Of a DNA stretch of 36,361 nucleotides, positions 32,360 to 36,361 are shown piece by piece. Numbering within the stretch: position 1 is the stretch's first letter; each line of letters starts with the position of its first letter. The DNA is from Microseira wollei NIES-4236 (lineage in GTDB: Bacteria; Cyanobacteriota; Cyanobacteriia; Cyanobacteriales; Aerosakkonemataceae): positions 1 to 36,361 of the forward strand of contig NZ_BLAY01000100.1 of NCBI RefSeq assembly GCF_020521235.1, in the 5' to 3' direction. Position numbers and translations under genes: made by a program. Under the pieces are notes generated by a model. The model was not told the origin of the DNA and did not search any database. It saw only the letters and a program-made list of their open reading frames with translations.

Positions 32360-32811
32360 TTTCTCACTTGGATCGTCACCTCAAACCGCTCCACAATCGA
32401 ACTATCCCCTTGCCAAGAACGCCATTTTTTCAGCCTAATTTGGACATTTCCGGGCTTTTTGGCGCGAAATCTAAATTTTCGCACTCCCCCACTACCGATT
32501 GCGGTTTCTGACCCAGGGGAAAAAACTGACTCTAACAGTTCTATAATTTCGCTATTGGTTTGGTCGATTGTCCATTGGTAACCCGTCGTGGGGTTTTCTA
32601 GTAGGCGAATTGCGATCGCATCCCCAGGGCGTATCGCAAACGACTTGCCATTATCTGCCTGCGCGATCGTTAATTCTGACACCCTACGCCTCTCGATCAG
32701 ATGCATTGAATTTACCGACCCAGCAAACCCCAGATGCTCTGCAAAAATATAGATGGCATTGTTTAATACTAGAGTAAATATTAAAAGAATCGATAACAAT
32801 ATTGGCAGCAT
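32356..32811 (-). CDS. Chagasin-type cysteine peptidase inhibitor (I42)
   Basis: 151 aa. N-terminal signal/anchor (MLPILLSILLIFTLVLNNAIYIFA) then a soluble domain with the three loop motifs of the chagasin family: NPTTGYQW (about 75-82), GSGGVRKFRFRA (about 107-118) and a closing segment with W and SIVERFEVTI. Chagasin loops wedge into the active cleft of papain-like (C1) peptidases. The gene directly upstream (32907-33758) encodes just such a peptidase, so this is probably its cognate inhibitor, exported or membrane-tethered. Confidence 0.85.
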   Translation of the reverse strand: MLPILLSILLIFTLVLNNAIYIFAEHLGFAGSVNSMHLIERRRVSELTIAQADNGKSFAIRPGDAIAIRLLENPTTGYQWTIDQTNSEIIELLESVFSPGSETAIGSGGVRKFRFRAKKPGNVQIRLKKWRSWQGDSSIVERFEVTIQVRK

Positions 32812-32852
32812 AAGTGAGTGCAGATAATAAAACTGAAAATCGTTATGCTTGA

Positions 32853-32884
32853 GAATCCCGGTAACTTCTGCGAAACCGGGATTC
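32853..32884 (-). promoter_or_regulatory. Hairpin between peptidase and inhibitor genes
   Basis: GAATCCCGGT (32853-32862) pairs perfectly with ACCGGGATTC (32875-32884). On the minus strand it lies just after the peptidase stop and 42 bp before the inhibitor start. No T-run, so it may trim or attenuate the transcript and set the enzyme/inhibitor ratio (inference). Related AACCCGGTTT-type repeats occur at 33957 and 11960-11990. Confidence 0.55.
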
Positions 32885-32906
32885 TGTATCTTACATCACA
32901 GCGGCT

Positions 32907-33758
32907 TTAAAGTCCAAACATTCCGGTATTGATCCATTCGGACTCAATCAGCGACCACCAATCTTCAGCTAATCCGTTCAACACGTAGTCATAAGGGAGA
33001 TAACCATAACCTTGATCGCCCCATGCGGTTCCCCAAGAATTTCTGATGATGAACGCTCCTGTGGTTTCCTTACCGCCAAGATTGCTGTTTTTAATCTTCA
33101 TGTTGTCGTCGTAACCAACAGCAACAACGGCATGACCGCCAGTAATTTTTTCACCCATCGTTGGGTATGGAATCTTACCCGTTGTTCCAGCTTGCGAGAG
33201 CGAACTGTAAACAGTGAATCCGAACATTGAAGGCAACCCTGCTGCCAAATTAGTTTTGATTCGGTTCAGCAGTTCATCTTTAAGCGTTCCTGGGGGGTCT
33301 AGACGGTAATACTTAATTGCTTGATAACTCTGACCAAAGGCATAGCAAAATGCGGGTGGTTCTTTTTCAAAATCAGCAATTTTATAAGGCCAGTATTCTT
33401 CTGGAGGAACGCCAAACATTGCCAGCGCGCACATTGTTGTCCGCAGGAAAGCTCCTGTATCTCCCGTCCACTTTAATAAGTTGCGCGTGGTTTTATAGAG
33501 GAAAAGTCTGGAAGCATCGATATGTTTTCCAAACGCCCGCCGCTGAAAATATTCCACTAGCGCAACGCCAGCATTAGCAGTACAGGAACCGAGACTGCCT
33601 TGATCTTCAATTGGAGAAAACCAAGCTCTTAAATCAACAGAAGTTGGCAGCGTTGCTTTTTCCGGTTCAGCCGCGTTTGCTAGGGCAAGTAAAGGCTGAA
33701 TATTTGCATGTTCGGGCGTGTAGTCCCTCAGATCGGGATAGTCTGGTAGCCACCCCAT
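32907..33758 (-). CDS. Papain-like cysteine peptidase (C1 family)
   Basis: 283 aa. Starts MGWLPDYPDLRDYTPEH, then LPTSVDLRAWFSPIEDQGSLGSCTANAG with oxyanion Gln and catalytic Cys in the usual spacing, a GGHAVVAVGYDD catalytic His block (about 208-218), and IIRNSWGTAWGDQGYGYLPY with catalytic Asn. The full triad is present. No signal peptide, only a short N-terminal part instead of a long propeptide, so it may act in the cytosol and not need zymogen processing. The chagasin-like inhibitor is encoded next, 95 bp downstream on the same strand. Confidence 0.92.
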   Translation of the reverse strand: MGWLPDYPDLRDYTPEHANIQPLLALANAAEPEKATLPTSVDLRAWFSPIEDQGSLGSCTANAGVALVEYFQRRAFGKHIDASRLFLYKTTRNLLKWTGDTGAFLRTTMCALAMFGVPPEEYWPYKIADFEKEPPAFCYAFGQSYQAIKYYRLDPPGTLKDELLNRIKTNLAAGLPSMFGFTVYSSLSQAGTTGKIPYPTMGEKITGGHAVVAVGYDDNMKIKNSNLGGKETTGAFIIRNSWGTAWGDQGYGYLPYDYVLNGLAEDWWSLIESEWINTGMFGL

Positions 33759-34091
33759 TCCTTTGAATTCAATACAGTCTTGATCGATAATTTATTCGGG
33801 CAACATAGACTGAATGTAAAACTTTTAAATGCGAGAAATTCATAATACAAAGATAACCAAGTTTAAAATTAAAATAACAGTCGCTTTTTTGAGGGAAGCT
33901 TATTTGAGGTAGCTTAAATGAGTGTCACTAATTTGAGGGAATGGGTAATTAAATCAAGAAACCCGGTTTCTTAAAGAAACCGGGTTTCTCAGAGCGATCG
34001 CTCCAAATAATTTCCCCAGGGTTTAAGGGGTAATGTTGATTAAAAGCATTTGACCCTTCGTAATCCTATGAAAATAAGGGTTTCAGATTTT
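33759..34091. repeat. Gene-free stretch with a 15-bp palindrome
   Basis: AGAAACCCGGTTTCT (33957-33971), TAA, AGAAACCGGGTTTCT... (33975-33989): a perfect 15-bp inverted repeat whose halves are themselves nearly palindromic. Similar AACCCGGTTT motifs occur at 11960-11990 and 14553. Otherwise AT-rich DNA; presumably the peptidase promoter is near 33780-33850, but I see no convincing boxes. Confidence 0.7.
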
Positions 34092-34298
34092 TTACTGACC
34101 GCGCCCTGGTTTACAATCAGCAAAACCAAGGGCTTCGCTATCGAGGAAGCTTGCAATTGCCATTTCTACAACAGCTTCGATGGGATATTCAATTTCAGCA
34201 GCACGGGCAATGAGTGCGGCGCGAATCCGTTCTGGAAGGTGTTCTAGGATAGCCTGGGCATCGGCAGCAGAGAGTTGTTCCAGAGTTGTGGACTGCAT
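34092..34298 (-). CDS. Small hypothetical protein downstream of a GIY-YIG gene
   Basis: 68 aa, helical: MQSTTLEQLSAADAQAILEHLPERIRAAL then IARAAEIEYPIEAVVEMAIASFLD. Its ATG lies 4 bp after the stop of the GIY-YIG gene on the same strand, so the two were one transcription unit. The pattern of a helical arm followed by a short helix-helix unit resembles small DNA-binding or antitoxin-like proteins, but no family is certain. The operon's 5' part is now truncated by the IS element. Confidence 0.6.
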   Translation of the reverse strand: MQSTTLEQLSAADAQAILEHLPERIRAALIARAAEIEYPIEAVVEMAIASFLDSEALGFADCKPGRGQ

Positions 34299-34302
34299 GA
34301 GT

Positions 34303-34575
34303 TTAGCTTTCCGGTGGGATTTGAACGTTATAGGGTGGCTCAGTTGCTCTGAGAATGATGGCTTCTAGCTCTAATAGTAGCGCAGGGTTACTCCATGCCA
34401 AGAGCAGGTGAATGGCGATGCGAATATCTTCCGAGTTATATTTGTCTAGCCATGCCCAGAGAAATGCTTTGTGTCCGCCGCTAAATCTACCGCGTAGGCT
34501 TTTGGTTTTGCCGGTGTAAAGCAGTCCATCTGTGCGGTGTCTGATAGCATAAAGTCCTGGACGGGATGGGAGGTT
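34303..34575 (-). pseudogene. GIY-YIG nuclease-domain gene, 5'-truncated at the IS element
   Basis: Open minus-strand frame of about 90 codons with no start: PGLYAIRHRTDGLLYTGKTKSLRGRF, then GHKAFLWAWLDKY and LELEAIILRATEPPYNVQ. G-L-Y ... Y-T-G is the GIY-YIG motif pair, followed by the conserved Arg (SLRGRF) and a Glu in LELEAI. Only a few residues seem to be missing at the N-terminus. The frame enters the right end of the tnpB element at about 34576, so the insertion separated it from its start and promoter. Confidence 0.72.
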
Positions 34576-34576
34576 G

Positions 34577-35960
34577 TTGACACTCCGCCGCTTAAAAGAC
34601 GGCGGATTCTTCGTTCACCGAGCGATCTTGCTCAGGCTTGTTGCCAAGTCTGCGTAGAGGATCGTCTCTCCCGAAGCGTTAATTCCCGTGTGTCCTTAGG
34701 TATTTGTTAATTGATAACCAGTCTGTTTGATAGCCTTATCCAGAATATTAATAGCCGCATTATGGTCGCGGTCTAGCGTACATCCACATTGACAAACATG
34801 GGTACGTACAGACAGCGACTTTTTCACTTTTTGACCGCAATTGCAGCAGTCCTGGCTCGTATATTGCGGCGGCACTGCTACCACAATCCGACCATAAACC
34901 TTGCCCAAATATTGCAACCATTCAGTGAATTGCGACCAAGCAGCATCGTTGATGGACAAAGGCTAAATGATGATTCTTCACCATGTTCTTCACTTGCAGT
35001 TTCTCAAACGCCACTTGCATCGCTAGATTTCACGACGCACAATGCTGTCTTTACAGCAAAGTCTTTACGCTGGCGGGAAACTTTTAAATGCTTGCGTCCC
35101 AATCGATTAATCGCCTTCTTCCGATTGCGAGAACCCTTTTCCTTTCGGGAAACCAGGCGCTGCAATCGCTTTAAAGCTTTCTGGGATCTACGCAGGTGAC
35201 GCGGATTTTCTACCTTGTTCCCTTGGGAATCGGTATAAAAGGCAAATAGTCCAACGTCCAAACCAATAGTTTTACCAGTCGGTTTTATGTCGATATTCCG
35301 CTCTGCTTCAATTGCGAATTGAACGTAATATCCATCGCTGCGCCGGATTATCCTAACGCGCTTAATCTGGTCGATTTGATAAAAGTGCAGATCGTAAGTA
35401 CCGACAAGCTTGAGAGAACCAATGTTGTTCTTGTCAATAAAGTTGATGTGTTTGCGGTCTAGTGACAACTTCCATCCCGTGGTTTTGTATTCCACGGAAC
35501 GATTGTTTTTCTGAAATTTCGGGTAGCCCTTTTTACCTGGCTTTCCGGATTTGCAGTTTGAGTAAAACCGTTGAATTGAGAAGGATGCTCTCTCTGTGGC
35601 TGCTTGTCTTGCTTGAGAGTTAAGTCGCGCAGCGAACTCAAACTCTTTGGCTAAAACTGCACTTAATTTGCTCAATTCAAACAATGTTTTAGCCACGATT
35701 ATCCATCCAAAACCTAATTGCTTTATTGCGGATAAACTGAAATGCCCGAATTGCTTCGTCTATTTTTCGGTACTGTTCGATCTTTCCTTTGGCTTTGAAC
35801 TCGTATGTAATCATGGCGTTTCTTGTTTCGACCTGGTTCAATTTTATCGTTGTTTAGTGTTGATAGATCCTCCTAAACACAAAAGTTAATATTGACTGCG
35901 GATAAATCCGCTTGTGTCGTTTTTCATCCCTGGCCTAAAGACACAGGGCTTTCAAACTCC
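34577..35960 (-). mobile_element. IS200/IS605-type (IS1341-like, tnpB-only) element
   Basis: Contains a decayed tnpB and no tnpA. Right end: CCGCCG (34585-34590) and CGGCGG (34600-34605) form the strong hairpin typical of IS605-family right ends, 8-10 bp from the junction with the GIY-YIG gene. About 100 nt upstream of it on the minus strand (34620-34700) is the expected site of the omega/reRNA that overlaps the tnpB 3' end. Left end about 35930-35960, with GCGGATAAATCCGC (35898-35911) as hairpin; the exact left boundary cannot be fixed by eye. Confidence 0.8.
34696..35814 (-). pseudogene. tnpB: tnpB with three frameshifts
   Basis: RNA-guided nuclease TnpB family. Starts MITYEFKAKGKIEQYRKIDEAIRAFQFIRNKAIRFW at ATG 35814. 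Frame lost at about 35693 (continues TLFELSKLSAVLAKEFEFAA), at about 35010 (VAFEKLQVKNMVKNHH, RuvC-II Glu) and at about 34965 (SINDAAWSQFTEWLQYLG). RuvC-I Asp is in GLDVGLFAFY, the zinc finger is CCNCGQ...CQCGC, RuvC-III Asp is in DRDHNAAINIL. All catalytic residues remain but three frameshifts make it non-functional as it stands. Confidence 0.85.
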
Positions 35961-35963
35961 CAC

Positions 35964-36097
35964 TTATTTTGGTAATTGACGTGAGAGATAGTCGCCTATA
36001 GCGCTGCCGATGGCTGCACCGCCAACCGCTCCCCTGTTTCCACCAAACCTATTTCCTACGATTCCGGTAAAGGCAGGCAATCCTCCTGTAATATCAA
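35964..36097 (-). pseudogene. Glycine-zipper protein fragment truncated by a repeat element
   Basis: Minus-strand frame ending TAA at 35964: FTGIVGNRFGGNRGAVGG then AAIGSAIGDYLSRQLPK. The GxxxG pattern is typical of the C-terminal glycine-zipper segment of small exported proteins. Upstream the frame runs into the inverted-repeat element at 36091-36197 and stops, so only about 45 codons remain and the signal peptide end is missing. Confidence 0.6.
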
Positions 36098-36197
36098 GTC
36101 CGGTAGCATTGGACTTGCACCCTCACCCCCGGTGCCCCCTCTCCCATCAAGGGCGAGCCGGAGCAAGATACAAGTCCGATACTACCGGACACGATAT
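36091..36197. mobile_element. 107-bp element with ATATC..TGTCCGGTAG ends
   Basis: 36091-36117 and 36171-36197 are inverted copies, 23 of 27 matching (ATATC..GTCCGGTAG..). The core is C-rich (CCTCACCCCCGGTGCCCCCTC). Same family as 5674-5801. It interrupts the glycine-zipper frame. Confidence 0.8.
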
Positions 36198-36223
36198 AAC
36201 TTGATCGAGGAACACATTACCCG

Positions 36224-36322
36224 ATGATGAAAAAAATCTTAAAAGTTACGCTAATACAGTCATTAATCGGCAGCACATGTGCTTTAATTAATGATTGGAT
36301 AGTAAGTAACGCAAGTTGCTAG
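36224..36322 (+). pseudogene. Short signal-peptide-like ORF ended by a MITE
   Basis: 32 codons: MMKKILKVTLIQSLIGSTCA looks like a signal peptide, then LINDWIV and the tail SNASC-stop. Ribosome site GAGGA 13 bp upstream. The last codons AGT AAC GCA AGT TGC TAG are the start of a repeat element, so this is probably the 5' end of a secreted-protein gene cut by the insertion. Confidence 0.45.
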
Positions 36323-36361
36323 TTATAAACAAGGGCGTTGCTAATGGCTAATTGCTAATTG
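36308..36361. mobile_element. Left end of another AAC(T/G)CAAGTTGCTAGTTAT element
   Basis: AACGCAAGTTGCTAGTTAT at 36308-36326, preceded by AGT, followed by TAATGGC and ATTGCTA heptamers that run off the window. Confidence 0.85.

Noticed and set aside
35897-36204. 64-aa plus-strand frame near the right edge
   Set aside because: Opposite to the glycine-zipper fragment and through an inverted-repeat element; Pro/Ser-rich antisense translation.

Overview
The window reads as chromosome of a filamentous, Microcoleus/Oscillatoria-type cyanobacterium. This is an inference from cpcE/cpcF (phycocyanin lyase), thf1/psb29, crr6, a crtO-type carotenoid ketolase, many HIP1 octamers (GCGATCGC), heptanucleotide repeat arrays and abundant small palindromic repeats. 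No genome search was possible.

Layout. 1-5.1 kb: a 23-bp tandem repeat, cpcE-cpcF, a terminator, a 722-aa protein with eight NPDL repeats and a seven-blade FG-GAP propeller, and convergent thf1. 5.1-7.8 kb: repeat elements, then rtcB (RNA ligase) on the minus strand, which is interrupted twice: by a 178-aa mini-intein before the metal-binding Cys and by a 238-nt group I intron before the NHF metal/GTP motif. 8-9.7 kb: a methyltransferase/HAD pair and tRNA-Ala(CGC). 9.8-31 kb: a repeat-rich accessory region. It holds oxidoreductases (three SDRs, a broken Zn alcohol dehydrogenase, a broken crtO, a large di-haem cytochrome c), small stress-like or membrane proteins (DUF2243, SRPBCC, TspO, DUF4926), a NUDIX protein with a degenerate box, and remnants of hsdR, rmlD and recQ. 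31-34 kb: a hypothetical protein, crr6, a chagasin-like inhibitor beside a papain-like peptidase. 34-36.4 kb: a decayed IS200/IS605-type tnpB element lying against a truncated GIY-YIG gene, then further repeat-truncated genes.

Main result. rtcB looks like two broken ORFs, but removing the intron in RNA and the intein in protein gives an uninterrupted 393-residue RtcB with all expected catalytic residues. P1, P2, P4-P10, a terminal G and a P10 pairing can be drawn for the intron. An RNA-repair/tRNA-splicing ligase whose own expression needs both RNA self-splicing and protein splicing is the most striking feature here.

Second theme. A small inverted-repeat element (ends AACTCAAGTTGCTAGTTAT or close variants, heptamer arrays inside) is inserted at several gene ends. 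In three places it follows an in-frame AGT codon and supplies the same C-terminal tail, Ser-Asn-(Ser/Ala)-Ser-Cys-stop. One copy splits crtO, and removing it with one 3-bp duplicated target exactly restores the frame. Other repeat families (AGGACTTACGC ends, ATATC-TGTCCG ends, 56/57-bp and 66-bp hairpin arrays) fill most intergenic DNA.
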